Position numbers and translations under genes: made by a program. Shown here piece after piece: positions 1 to 6,322 of a DNA stretch of 6,504 nucleotides. Under the pieces are notes generated by a model. The model saw only the letters and a program-made list of their open reading frames with translations, did not search any database and was not told the origin of the DNA. Source of the DNA: Undibacterium sp. (GTDB taxonomy: Bacteria > Pseudomonadota > Gammaproteobacteria > Burkholderiales > Burkholderiaceae_D); contig JAIELM010000150.1 in assembly GCA_019752975.1 (NCBI GenBank), positions 1 through 6,504 on the forward strand. The letters run 5' to 3'. Positions within the stretch are counted from its first letter, which is position 1; each line of letters begins with the position of its first letter.

Positions 1-87
1 GACGACGGCCTCAGCACTTCAGTGTTAACTCAGGTGAACCGCTGGGATAATCCAGTGGCACGTCTGACCATCCGTCGCGTGCAGTAA
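1..87 (+). CDS. C-terminal end of an unidentified protein (partial)
   Basis: Frame 1 is open from the left edge to a TAA at 85-87 and encodes 28 residues ending in VARLTIRRVQ. The other two plus frames are closed by stops within the first 50 bases. The composition (basic and hydrophobic, ending in a beta-strand-like ARLTIRRV) fits the tail of a folded protein. I do not recognise the family from this fragment. The gene runs in the same direction as the two-component operon but lies 261 bases upstream of it, with an inverted repeat between them, so it is probably a separate unit. That this is a real gene end is inferred from the open frame and from the hairpin placed about 20 bases after the stop. 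Confidence 0.45.
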   Translation, partial: DDGLSTSVLTQVNRWDNPVARLTIRRVQ

Positions 88-106
88 GTATTTGACGGTT
101 CCTACC

Positions 107-141
107 TCCAGCAAAAACCAGTGATTCTCGTTTTTGCTGGA
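107..141 (+). terminator. Inverted repeat after the upstream gene, possible terminator
   Basis: TCCAGCAAAAAC (107-118) is perfectly complementary to GTTTTTGCTGGA (130-141), giving a 12-bp stem with an 11-base loop. It lies 20 bases after the TAA of the upstream gene, where a terminator is expected. It is not a textbook intrinsic terminator, because the T run lies inside the 3' arm and no T tract follows the stem. It could equally be an RNA-stabilising hairpin or an operator-like palindrome. The structure is seen directly; the function is inferred. Confidence 0.4.
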
Positions 142-348
142 TGGGCGAGGACATCAAACAAAAAATCCAGCTAAATAATTGTAATGAACTCGTGATCAAT
201 CCGACTGATGAGGATATTAACGTTGCGCTTACAGCATAGGTCGGTTAAGCCGTGTTGCCTACAAAACATTGCCTAAGCGCCTTGCTTTAGCTGAGGGCGC
301 AGCAACAACGCTGGTGCGGTTTCGCGACAATCCTATTATCGAAGGAAA
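142..348. other. Leader and intergenic region before the two-component operon
   Basis: No convincing gene is present. Two short plus-strand frames exist: ATG 141 to TAG 237-239 (32 codons, no ribosome binding site) and an open frame after 220 that ends in TGA 350-352, overlapping the regulator start. Neither resembles a family I know. A direct repeat TTGCCTA occurs at 255-261 and 269-275. I found no sigma-70 promoter pair good enough to call, although the operon promoter should lie here. AAGG at 342-345 serves as the ribosome binding site for the regulator gene. Confidence 0.5.
255..275 (+). repeat. Direct repeat TTGCCTA x2 upstream of the regulator gene
   Basis: TTGCCTA occurs at 255-261 and again at 269-275, separated by seven bases (14-bp period). 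The repeat lies 74-94 bases before the regulator start codon, a plausible site for autoregulation of a two-component operon. A 7-bp repeat can arise by chance, and a 14-bp period is not the usual 10-11 bp of OmpR-family sites, so the regulatory reading is weak. Confidence 0.2.
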
Positions 349-1065
349 ATGATGATTGATGACCTTTCAGGACCTAGGCTGCTATTGATCGAAGATGAGC
401 AAGACATTGCAAAGTTGGTCATGATGCACCTCAGCCAATTGCCCGCTGAGATAGTCCATGCCAGCGATGGTCGCGCCGGATTGAAGATGGCTTTGGCACA
501 GCCATGGGACGCCATCATTCTCGATCTTGGTTTGCCGGGTCTACATGGTCTGGATGTCTGTCGCGGTGTGCGAGCGCAGATACCCAATGTGCCTATTTTA
601 ATTTTGAGTGCTAAGGGTAGTGAACTTGACCGTGTTTTAGGTTTGGAGTTGGGTGCCGATGATTACTTGACCAAGCCTTTTAGCGTGCTTGAATTGCAGG
701 CACGAATCAAGGCTCTGCTTAGGCGCAGCCAAGCGAAGATAGAAGTGGCGGTCAAGCAGGAACAGATAGAATTTTCCGATCTGCGGATTAACATTGTTCA
801 ACGACGAAGTTGGATATCCCACAAAGAAATCATGCTCACAGCGCGCGAGTTTGACTTGCTCTGGTTTTTTGCTAAGCATCCGGGGCAAGCGTTCAGCCGT
901 GGTGAGTTGCTCGAACATGTCTGGGGCTATGGCCACGATGGCTATGAACACACCGTCAATAGCCACATCAATCGCTTACGAGCCAAGCTGGACGAAGCCT
1001 CTGGTTTAGCCCGATTTATCCACACTGTGTGGGGTATCGGTTATCGTTTTGAGGCTAGCGCATGA
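349..1065 (+). CDS. OmpR/PhoB-family response regulator transcription factor
   Basis: Predicted cytoplasmic DNA-binding response regulator of 238 residues, typical for the OmpR family. The receiver domain (about 9-125) has the acidic pair E15/D16, phospho-acceptor D59 in ILDLGLPG, conserved S87 in LILSAKG, and K109 in DDYLTKPF. The winged-helix effector domain (about 138-236) carries LTAREFDLL, the recognition-helix segment TVNSHINRLRAKL and the C-terminal hairpin TVWGIGYRF. All phosphorelay residues are present, so it should be functional. The gene starts with two tandem ATGs (349 and 352). AAGG at 342-345 sits only 3 bases from the first but 6 from the second, so 352 may be the real start. 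The stop overlaps the kinase start as ATGA, indicating translational coupling with its partner. Target genes cannot be read from the protein. The neighbouring outer-membrane genes are candidates by inference. Confidence 0.96.
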   Translation: MMIDDLSGPRLLLIEDEQDIAKLVMMHLSQLPAEIVHASDGRAGLKMALAQPWDAIILDLGLPGLHGLDVCRGVRAQIPNVPILILSAKGSELDRVLGLELGADDYLTKPFSVLELQARIKALLRRSQAKIEVAVKQEQIEFSDLRINIVQRRSWISHKEIMLTAREFDLLWFFAKHPGQAFSRGELLEHVWGYGHDGYEHTVNSHINRLRAKLDEASGLARFIHTVWGIGYRFEASA

Positions 1066-2603
1066 GTACCGTTTTACACCAACTGAAGCGCCTGCAACAG
1101 TTGTCGCGCCGCTTTTATATTCGCCTTACTGTTCTGGTACTTGGCTTACTGATTATAAGCAATGTGGCGCTGGTATTCATCGGTCAATACTACGGTCGCC
1201 AAGCCGCACGGGAGACCATGCAGTCACTGCATTTGGGTATGGCTAAATACATACTCACGCATCTATCTGCACCGCTCATTGGAGTTGATGGCGCGATCAA
1301 CCGCAAACCGATGCAAGATTTAATGATGCATGTAATGGCCATCAATCCGGCGGTAGAGGTGTACCTACTCGATGAAAACGGTCACATTTTAGGACACCTA
1401 TTAGACGGCATGCCACCCGATGCGCTATTGGGCGACAGCGTTGACTTGAATGCAGTAAGTGCTTTGCTGCATGACACCGGGCGACCTACGCGTTTGCCAG
1501 TGCTGGGCTACGACCCGCGCCGACAGACGCTGAGCAATATTGTCTCGGTGGCGGCGATCCATGCACCAGCATCCGACAAGGTGATCGGTTATCTTTATAT
1601 CGTTTTGGATGGTCAGGCAAAACAAAATCTCAGTGCCACCATACTCTCGTCAGTCGCCTTGCAAGAATTGTGGATAGGGATGACGATCTCGACCGTGCTT
1701 GTGAGTGTGTTTTTATTTTTATTACTGTCAAAACTGACCCAGCCCTTGAATCGCTTAAGTAACGAAGTCAAACGCTGGCGTCTAGAAGAAAAAGATGAGG
1801 ATCAGGACGGTATAGAACACAAACCCGTGGAGCAAGACGAAATCAAAGTCTTGTCACATGCAATCTACGCGCTCAAGGTAAGGGTGGCAGAGCAGTTCGG
1901 ACGAATTGAGGAAAGCGATCAAATGCGGCGCGAATTGGTGAGTAATATTTCTCACGATTTACGCACTCCGCTCGCTAGCATACAGGGCTATGTAGAAACT
2001 GTACTCATCAAAGGTGAAGCCTTACTTCCAGAACAGCGAGCCGATTACTTGCACGTGGCACTGCGCCATATCAAGCTGCTGGAAAAACGGGTGTTGGAAT
2101 TGTTTGAATTATCAAAACTCGACTCAGGCCGAATGCTACCTAAACAAGAACCGTTTTGCATGGCCGAGCTTTTACACGATGTCGTTCAGGGCTATCAACT
2201 GCAAGCAGAACGCGCAAAAATTCGCCTCAGCCTAGACGCCAATAGCCATGTCCACGTGTTAGCAGATATCGCCTTAATTGAGCGTGTGCTGCAAAATCTG
2301 ATTGAAAACGCACTGCGTTATACGCCAGAAAACGGCAGCATTTCCCTGAGTCTCAACGCCAGCGAACAACAGGTTTTTGTCAGTGTTAGCGACACCGGTG
2401 TAGGCATTGCGCACGAGCACCTACCGTTTATTTTTGAACGCTATTGGCGTGCTTCACCGACCGATACGCAAAACGCGACCGGATCCGGCTTGGGTCTGGC
2501 CATCGTCAAACGTATTCTGGAATTACATGGTGCGGCAATACGGGTGCATTCCGAACGCCACTTGGGAACGCAGTTTTCATTTGATCTGCCTAAATTTGTT
2601 TAA
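1062..2603 (+). CDS. Two-component sensor histidine kinase
   Basis: Inner-membrane sensor kinase of 513 residues, expected to autophosphorylate and pass phosphate to D59 of the adjacent regulator. Order of parts: short basic N-terminus; membrane helix 1 (about 22-41); periplasmic sensor (about 42-202) with a PAS/CACHE-like stretch VEVYLLDENGHIL; membrane helix 2 (about 203-223); HAMP linker starting at LTQPLNRL; DHp domain with phospho-accepting H298 in SNISHDLRTPLASI; and HATPase_c domain with N box (N412, N416 in NLIENALRY), G1 box D444-TGVG, F box (FIFERYW) and G2 box GSGLGLAIVK (474 onward). Nothing catalytic is missing. The ATG overlaps the regulator stop, with GAGG at 1051-1054 seven bases upstream, so the start is well supported. 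The ligand is unknown: the sensor region has no diagnostic motif I recognise. It ends 22 bases before the stop of the convergent DUF5916 gene. Confidence 0.96.
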   Translation: MSTVLHQLKRLQQLSRRFYIRLTVLVLGLLIISNVALVFIGQYYGRQAARETMQSLHLGMAKYILTHLSAPLIGVDGAINRKPMQDLMMHVMAINPAVEVYLLDENGHILGHLLDGMPPDALLGDSVDLNAVSALLHDTGRPTRLPVLGYDPRRQTLSNIVSVAAIHAPASDKVIGYLYIVLDGQAKQNLSATILSSVALQELWIGMTISTVLVSVFLFLLLSKLTQPLNRLSNEVKRWRLEEKDEDQDGIEHKPVEQDEIKVLSHAIYALKVRVAEQFGRIEESDQMRRELVSNISHDLRTPLASIQGYVETVLIKGEALLPEQRADYLHVALRHIKLLEKRVLELFELSKLDSGRMLPKQEPFCMAELLHDVVQGYQLQAERAKIRLSLDANSHVHVLADIALIERVLQNLIENALRYTPENGSISLSLNASEQQVFVSVSDTGVGIAHEHLPFIFERYWRASPTDTQNATGSGLGLAIVKRILELHGAAIRVHSERHLGTQFSFDLPKFV

Positions 2604-2625
2604 AAAAATCGCTGTTAGCAAGCCA

Positions 2626-4839
2626 TCACATCTGCCATGAAAATTTTCCAAACAATTCATTTTGTACTCGCCTAGGAGTCAATCCTGGGGTCTCGTATTT
2701 GCTTCTAGTCCATCCTAAATAAGTGGCCGTTCCCAGTCCCGCCATATGGGTGTAGACAAAAGAATTGACATTGCGTGTGCTTTGCGCAGCGACCACGGCT
2801 TGATACAGCGCGGGGTTGCGAGTGGTGCTGGCGTTTTGTAAAATCATGCGCAGAGTGTCTTTGCCGCTGAAATGGAAAATACCATTAATCTGTAATGCGT
2901 TTTCTGTATAGGCGCGCTCACGTCCGGCGTTTTGTTGACTGTCTATCCAACTAGTGACTACATTCGCTTCCAATTCCAATCTATCCCAAGGTCTTAGTTT
3001 TGTGTTGAACGTATATGAGCCACCGCGACCTAGACGATTAGAGGTGATGTCGATACTGTCGCCATAGTTAACATCAAGAGACAAGCGTGCGATTTGTTTG
3101 CTAGGACTTAGACCAAAACCTGTCGAGAATCTTGTAGTCGAAAAAACGCTGCCATTTTCATCGATACGGCTTTTATTACTGGGATTTAGGTTGAAATAAA
3201 TTTGACTGTCTAAAGGCCCCGCAACTCTGACTCCAGGACTAATGCCACGTGAAATTATTTGTCCTTTACTATCCTGCTTATACTCGCCTTGCAGATAGAC
3301 ATTGAGTTCATTCCAGATACCGGTTTTACCCAATTTTTTAGTCACATCGGTATTCAAACTACGGTAACCTACCTGTGAGAAAAAGCCATTATCGGCTCTA
3401 AAATCATCTGAAATATCACGCACACTAGTCGACGTCGACCACTGATCATCACCTCTTGACCAATCAAAGAATGCAGCATGACCATGTCGTACCGCTTGCG
3501 CTTCCAAGTTGCCCTTCGCATCTGGCATGGCACTGCTAGCGCTACTCAATAATTGTCCACGCATCAATTGATTAGGCGAGACTTGCCACACAAAATCTGG
3601 TCCCGCGACGCGATTGTAGCCACGTTGGTTTGCCAGTGTCCTATCGGTCATTACTGCACCGAGCGAGAGCGCACCAAAGCGAAAATTAGCCCGCGCGTCG
3701 GTCGCGACAGAGGCGACACTACGCACGGCATAGGCAGTGTAGTAGGTGTGAGGCACCGGCACCGTACCCCCAGCGGCATCGCGACTACTGAGTACACTAA
3801 AATCTTTATCTGCATCACGTCTGGTATAACGCAAGCCGACATCTGGACTCGCAATACTTCTCGTGCTGATGACATTAAAAGGCGTTTTAAAAATATCCGC
3901 TCCTTCCAAAAAGAAGGGACGTTTTTCCGGAACAAAGAGACCAAAACGGGTATTACCAGAAAGCTGAGGTGAGTCTAATTCAATTTGCGAAAAATCGGGA
4001 TTAATGGTGCCATCAATGGTGGTAGTCGAGTTAGGCCGAAACTTCACATCCAAACTGAGATCACGTGAACTGCTACTTTTATCTAACTCTCCCACCGTTC
4101 TTTCCTGTTGACGACGCATTACCAATTGCGGCGTAGCGCTCCAACTCGTCGCTGAGGGCAATTCGGTCATGCCTTCAATCGGATCGGAAAAGCATAAATT
4201 ACAGCTGGTGGCGCGAGTCACTTCACCGCTATACATGCGATAACGCTGATCCCTAGTCATATTGCGCATCACCAGCAAACTCCAAGGCGTAGTCGAATTT
4301 TTATCGTAGGCGATGGCAGAAAAAGGAATTTTATATTCAGCGCTCCAACCACCTTCGAAACGTGCGGTAGCTACTTCAAACTCATAATCGGGAGCGGTAT
4401 CTTCACCACTAGCATCGGCATAAATACCATCCATGATGGTGCCACGGGCATTGACATAAAAAACTTGTGCTGCTTTATGACCACTACTGGCATCGATATA
4501 CAAGCCAAAATAGTCTTGGTCGCTACTAATTTTATCGCGCCTAGCGAAGGGTGCGCGGATCGCCTCAGGTTGCGGTTCATAGCCCTTAATTCCTACATAC
4601 AAATACTGCTCGTCATACAGCACCTTCACTTCGGTTTTAACATGCGCTGCAACTCTATCCAATGGTTGAGTCTGATAGAAACGATCAAAAACGGGAGCAG
4701 TTAGCCAGGCACTATCATCTAACTTCCCATCTAATTTAATGTTGTTTGCGGAAATACGTTGCGCTTGAAAACCGGCATACGAAGGAAAACTACTGATTGC
4801 CGCACAGGCGAGGGCAAGGTAAATAACTTTTTTAAACAT
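2626..4839 (-). CDS. DUF5916 outer-membrane protein with N-terminal CBM9-like domain
   Basis: Predicted secreted/outer-membrane protein of 737 residues from the start chosen here. MFKKVIYLALACAAISS...SYA is a clear signal peptide, with cleavage near residue 22. Next comes a CBM9-like (carbohydrate-binding family 9) beta-sandwich at about 30-205, with IKLDGKLDDSAW, a strand like VKVLYDEQYLYVGI and the closing segment WSAEYKIPFSAI. The DUF5916 signature follows: NPDFSQIELDSPQ and FVPEKRPFFLEG near residue 305. The remaining 400 or so residues alternate polar and hydrophobic strands, fitting a beta-barrel, although the chain ends in Met rather than Phe. The only cysteines of the mature protein are C213 and C216 (CNLC). 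An in-frame ATG at 4875 would add 12 residues ahead of the signal peptide. Neither start has a good ribosome binding site; 4839 is preferred because it places the signal peptide at the N-terminus. The molecular function is unknown; glycan handling is only a guess from the CBM9-like domain. Confidence 0.88.
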   Translation of the reverse strand: MFKKVIYLALACAAISSFPSYAGFQAQRISANNIKLDGKLDDSAWLTAPVFDRFYQTQPLDRVAAHVKTEVKVLYDEQYLYVGIKGYEPQPEAIRAPFARRDKISSDQDYFGLYIDASSGHKAAQVFYVNARGTIMDGIYADASGEDTAPDYEFEVATARFEGGWSAEYKIPFSAIAYDKNSTTPWSLLVMRNMTRDQRYRMYSGEVTRATSCNLCFSDPIEGMTELPSATSWSATPQLVMRRQQERTVGELDKSSSSRDLSLDVKFRPNSTTTIDGTINPDFSQIELDSPQLSGNTRFGLFVPEKRPFFLEGADIFKTPFNVISTRSIASPDVGLRYTRRDADKDFSVLSSRDAAGGTVPVPHTYYTAYAVRSVASVATDARANFRFGALSLGAVMTDRTLANQRGYNRVAGPDFVWQVSPNQLMRGQLLSSASSAMPDAKGNLEAQAVRHGHAAFFDWSRGDDQWSTSTSVRDISDDFRADNGFFSQVGYRSLNTDVTKKLGKTGIWNELNVYLQGEYKQDSKGQIISRGISPGVRVAGPLDSQIYFNLNPSNKSRIDENGSVFSTTRFSTGFGLSPSKQIARLSLDVNYGDSIDITSNRLGRGGSYTFNTKLRPWDRLELEANVVTSWIDSQQNAGRERAYTENALQINGIFHFSGKDTLRMILQNASTTRNPALYQAVVAAQSTRNVNSFVYTHMAGLGTATYLGWTRSKYETPGLTPRRVQNELFGKFSWQM

Positions 4840-4841
4840 AA

Positions 4842-4913
4842 ATGAAACAGCAAACTGCGGAGGCAGCAATGACATTGAGAAAGGTGCTATTGGAGCGCTA
4901 TCATGGCAATTAG
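4842..4913 (+). CDS. Possible micro-ORF antisense to the DUF5916 leader
   Basis: A plus-strand frame runs from ATG 4842, directly after a TAA, to TAG 4911-4913 and encodes 23 residues. The internal ATG at 4869 has an excellent ribosome binding site, GGAGG at 4859-4863, with a 5-base spacer, and would give a 14-residue peptide MTLRKVLLERYHGN. The hairpin terminator at 4917-4945 begins 3 bases after the stop and, read on this strand, has a CTTTTC tail. Thus ribosome binding site, frame and terminator occur in order in about 90 bases. Against this, I see only a poor upstream promoter (TTGCCG 4797-4802, 17 bases, TAAATA 4820-4825), the frame is very short, and the GGAGG could be chance. No homologue is recognised. 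It would be transcribed opposite the start of the DUF5916 message. Confidence 0.2.
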   Translation: MKQQTAEAAMTLRKVLLERYHGN

Positions 4914-4916
4914 TTC

Positions 4917-4945
4917 AAAAAAAAACTGCCCGAAGGCAGTCTTTT
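4917..4945 (-). terminator. Rho-independent terminator of the porin gene (bidirectional form)
   Basis: On the minus strand, ACTGCC, loop TTCG, GGCAGT (stem arms 4935-4940 and 4925-4930) is followed by an uninterrupted run of T read from 4924 to 4917, with the last stem base adding a ninth A:T. A stable UUCG-type tetraloop plus a U tract 20 bases after the porin stop is a textbook intrinsic terminator. The other side carries CTTTTC at 4941-4946, so it may also stop plus-strand transcripts, though more weakly. It makes co-transcription of the porin and DUF5916 genes unlikely except by read-through. Confidence 0.9.
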
Positions 4946-4964
4946 CTATGCATATAGCGGAAAA

Positions 4965-6047
4965 TCAAAACATGTGTGTCATGCCCACTGTCAGGCGATT
5001 AGCCGAACTATTACCAGCACCGATGAACAAACCTAGATCGGTATCCTTCAATTGCGTGCTGCCTGCTTTGGCGTAACTCATCATGGCATACACCGAGCTA
5101 CGCTTACTGAACGCATACTTTGCCATACCCACGAACTCATCTGCTTTCGCATTCATATCGCCAGCGCGTTTGGTCGCATAGTAAGCACCTAGCAAAGTTG
5201 TTTGTGGCGACATTGCATATTCCACCCCTAGGCCCACGACCGACAATTTACGCTTAGTTGTATTCACTTCGTTCTCGGAGTAAGTGGCCTTCAAGGTGAA
5301 ATCATTCACAACAAATTTTGCGCCGGTAGTAAAAGCACTTAGGGTTGACTTATTCAAGGCATCCTTCAATTGCGCATAAGAAAACGAGGCGGTGACACCG
5401 GCATCTGAATATATGCCCATCACACCTGTATAACTACCAGCTTGCGCATCACCTGCCTTTTCACCAAAGCCGTACATACCAGAAAAAACTAAATGACCAA
5501 GGACCGCCGGCATAGAATATTTGATCGAATTGTTTTGGCGCATTGCAGAACCCGCGCCATTCGTTGCGCCGTGTGCGCCATAGAGATTGGTAATCGCATC
5601 GCCGGCGGCACTGGTCTTATTCAATGCGCTAAAGGCCAGGTTTGGATTGGCAGCCGAACAATTGTTCATCGGATCGACCACGAGCAAGGCACTAAAGGCA
5701 AGACCGTCTTGACGACCAGCATCAAAAGACCCAAAACCACCGGACAAACCAACCGTCGCGTTACGATTGAATAGATTGCCCGCGGTTCCTGTATCTACAT
5801 CCAGACTACTTTCTAAACGAAAGTTCGCCTTCAAATCGCCGTCGATGACCTCGCTACCCTTGACGCCCCAACGCGAAGGTACCCAGGAACTTGCATCCAT
5901 CGAGAGTTTCTTGCTACCGGTAGCTGTTTGATTGGAAGTATATTGTGTAGCGACGTCAATCACGCCGTACAAAGTCACAGAAGATTGTGCAGCTGCGGTC
6001 GTCGCAAAAGCACTCAAGACGGTCAATGCGATTAGTGATTTTTTCAT
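4965..6047 (-). CDS. Burkholderiales-type general porin (Porin_4 / gram-negative porin family)
   Basis: Outer-membrane trimeric porin allowing diffusion of small hydrophilic solutes. It has 360 residues, typical for the family. Residues 1-20 form a signal peptide (MKKSLIALTVLSAF...AAA) and the mature chain begins QSSVTLYGVIDVATQY, the hallmark first strand of betaproteobacterial porins. Other family features are SRWGVKGSEVIDGDLKANFRLESS, a NATVGLSGGFGSFDAGRQ strand pair, NNSIKYSMP, repeated barrel strands ending in aromatic residues, and the terminal GMTHMF with the C-terminal Phe needed for barrel assembly. Residues about 115-160, which should include constriction loop L3, are rich in Ala, Asn and Ser and hold the single cysteine C130. 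The start is supported by GGAGA (6055-6059), 7 bases upstream. It is followed by its own terminator and has a long upstream regulatory region. Substrate preference cannot be read from the sequence. Confidence 0.95.
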   Translation of the reverse strand: MKKSLIALTVLSAFATTAAAQSSVTLYGVIDVATQYTSNQTATGSKKLSMDASSWVPSRWGVKGSEVIDGDLKANFRLESSLDVDTGTAGNLFNRNATVGLSGGFGSFDAGRQDGLAFSALLVVDPMNNCSAANPNLAFSALNKTSAAGDAITNLYGAHGATNGAGSAMRQNNSIKYSMPAVLGHLVFSGMYGFGEKAGDAQAGSYTGVMGIYSDAGVTASFSYAQLKDALNKSTLSAFTTGAKFVVNDFTLKATYSENEVNTTKRKLSVVGLGVEYAMSPQTTLLGAYYATKRAGDMNAKADEFVGMAKYAFSKRSSVYAMMSYAKAGSTQLKDTDLGLFIGAGNSSANRLTVGMTHMF

Positions 6048-6054
6048 TGGTCAT

Positions 6055-6059
6055 TCTCC
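6055..6059 (-). promoter_or_regulatory. Ribosome binding site of the porin gene
   Basis: On the minus strand GGAGA lies 7 bases before the ATG at 6047-6045, ideal spacing for a Shine-Dalgarno sequence. Another ATG at 6054-6052 is out of frame and too close to be used. Confidence 0.8.
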
Positions 6060-6154
6060 AAGGGTAAACAAATAAAATGGGTATACAACACCAGCTAAAT
6101 TCTTATTTTGCAAAAGCCGATCAAGCTTTTTACTAATGCTTGCGAGTAGACAGG

Positions 6155-6179
6155 ATCTATCACTAAAACTTCATCTATC
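6155..6179. repeat. Direct repeat ATCTATC x2 in the porin leader
   Basis: ATCTATC occurs at 6155-6161 and 6173-6179 (18-bp period), and a related ATCGATA follows at 6187-6193 less one mismatch. The array lies between the proposed porin promoter and the porin start. It could be a regulator site or chance in an AT-rich leader. Confidence 0.2.
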
Positions 6180-6190
6180 GAAATTCATCG

Positions 6191-6217
6191 ATATTAAATA
6201 AATCATATACGCGTCAA
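6191..6217 (-). promoter_or_regulatory. Possible sigma-70 promoter of the porin gene
   Basis: On the minus strand TTGACG (6217-6212) matches five of six bases of a -35 box, and an AT-rich stretch containing TAATAT (6196-6191) follows after 15 bases. The spacer is shorter than the optimal 17, so the exact -10 is uncertain. Use of this promoter would leave a leader of roughly 135-140 bases before the porin ATG. Confidence 0.35.
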
Positions 6218-6289
6218 ATGGTGCTGGGTTAATCAGCATTGGAACAAATTGCACCCATAAGGGCAAAGCTTAAACCGCATTTGTTTGAT

Positions 6290-6307
6290 TTATGTCTAGC
6301 TTATGTC
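6290..6307 (+). promoter_or_regulatory. Tandem 7-bp direct repeat with 11-bp period, candidate response-regulator box
   Basis: TTATGTC (6290-6296), spacer TAGC, TTATGTC (6301-6307) is a perfect 7-base tandem repeat with a 4-base spacer. Two 7-mers separated by 4 bases is the layout of the PhoB (Pho) box, and 10-11 bp direct repeats are typical of OmpR/PhoB-family sites. The sequence is not the Pho-box consensus. It ends 15 bases before the -35 of the plus-strand promoter at 6323, a good position for an activator. It could also serve the divergent porin promoter about 75 bases away. Binding by the regulator encoded in this window is inference. Confidence 0.35.
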
Positions 6308-6309
6308 GC

Positions 6310-6320
6310 GTTGCAGCAAC
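6310..6320. repeat. Short palindrome GTTGC-A-GCAAC beside the plus-strand promoter
   Basis: GTTGC (6310-6314) and GCAAC (6316-6320) form a perfect 5-bp inverted repeat around one base, ending 2 bases before the -35 box at 6323. It could be an operator half-site pair, but palindromes this short occur by chance. Confidence 0.2.
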
Positions 6321-6322
6321 AA

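Noticed and set aside
92..97. TTGACG as a -35 box for the two-component operon
   Set aside because: No acceptable -10 occurs 16-18 bases downstream, and the site overlaps the area just before the hairpin at 107-141.
11..199. 62-codon minus-strand open frame at the left edge
   Set aside because: It overlaps the end of the partial gene and the inverted repeat, has no ribosome binding site and shows no recognisable domain.
637..966. 109-codon minus-strand open frame inside the response regulator gene
   Set aside because: It lies antisense to conserved receiver and winged-helix coding sequence, and the product has no family features.
3553..3972. 139-codon plus-strand open frame inside the DUF5916 gene
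   Set aside because: It is antisense to a well-supported gene. The product is rich in Arg, Thr and His with no recognisable domain, as expected for a shadow frame.
5493..5774. 93-codon plus-strand open frame inside the porin gene
   Set aside because: Antisense shadow of a clear porin gene; the product has a biased Arg/Ile/Thr composition.
6080..6085. GTATAC palindrome between the porin start and its proposed promoter
   Set aside because: A 6-base palindrome is expected by chance and has no extended symmetry.
6222..6238. TGCTG/CAGCA hairpin upstream of the proposed porin promoter
   Set aside because: A five-pair stem with a seven-base loop and no T tract is too weak to call as a terminator or operator.
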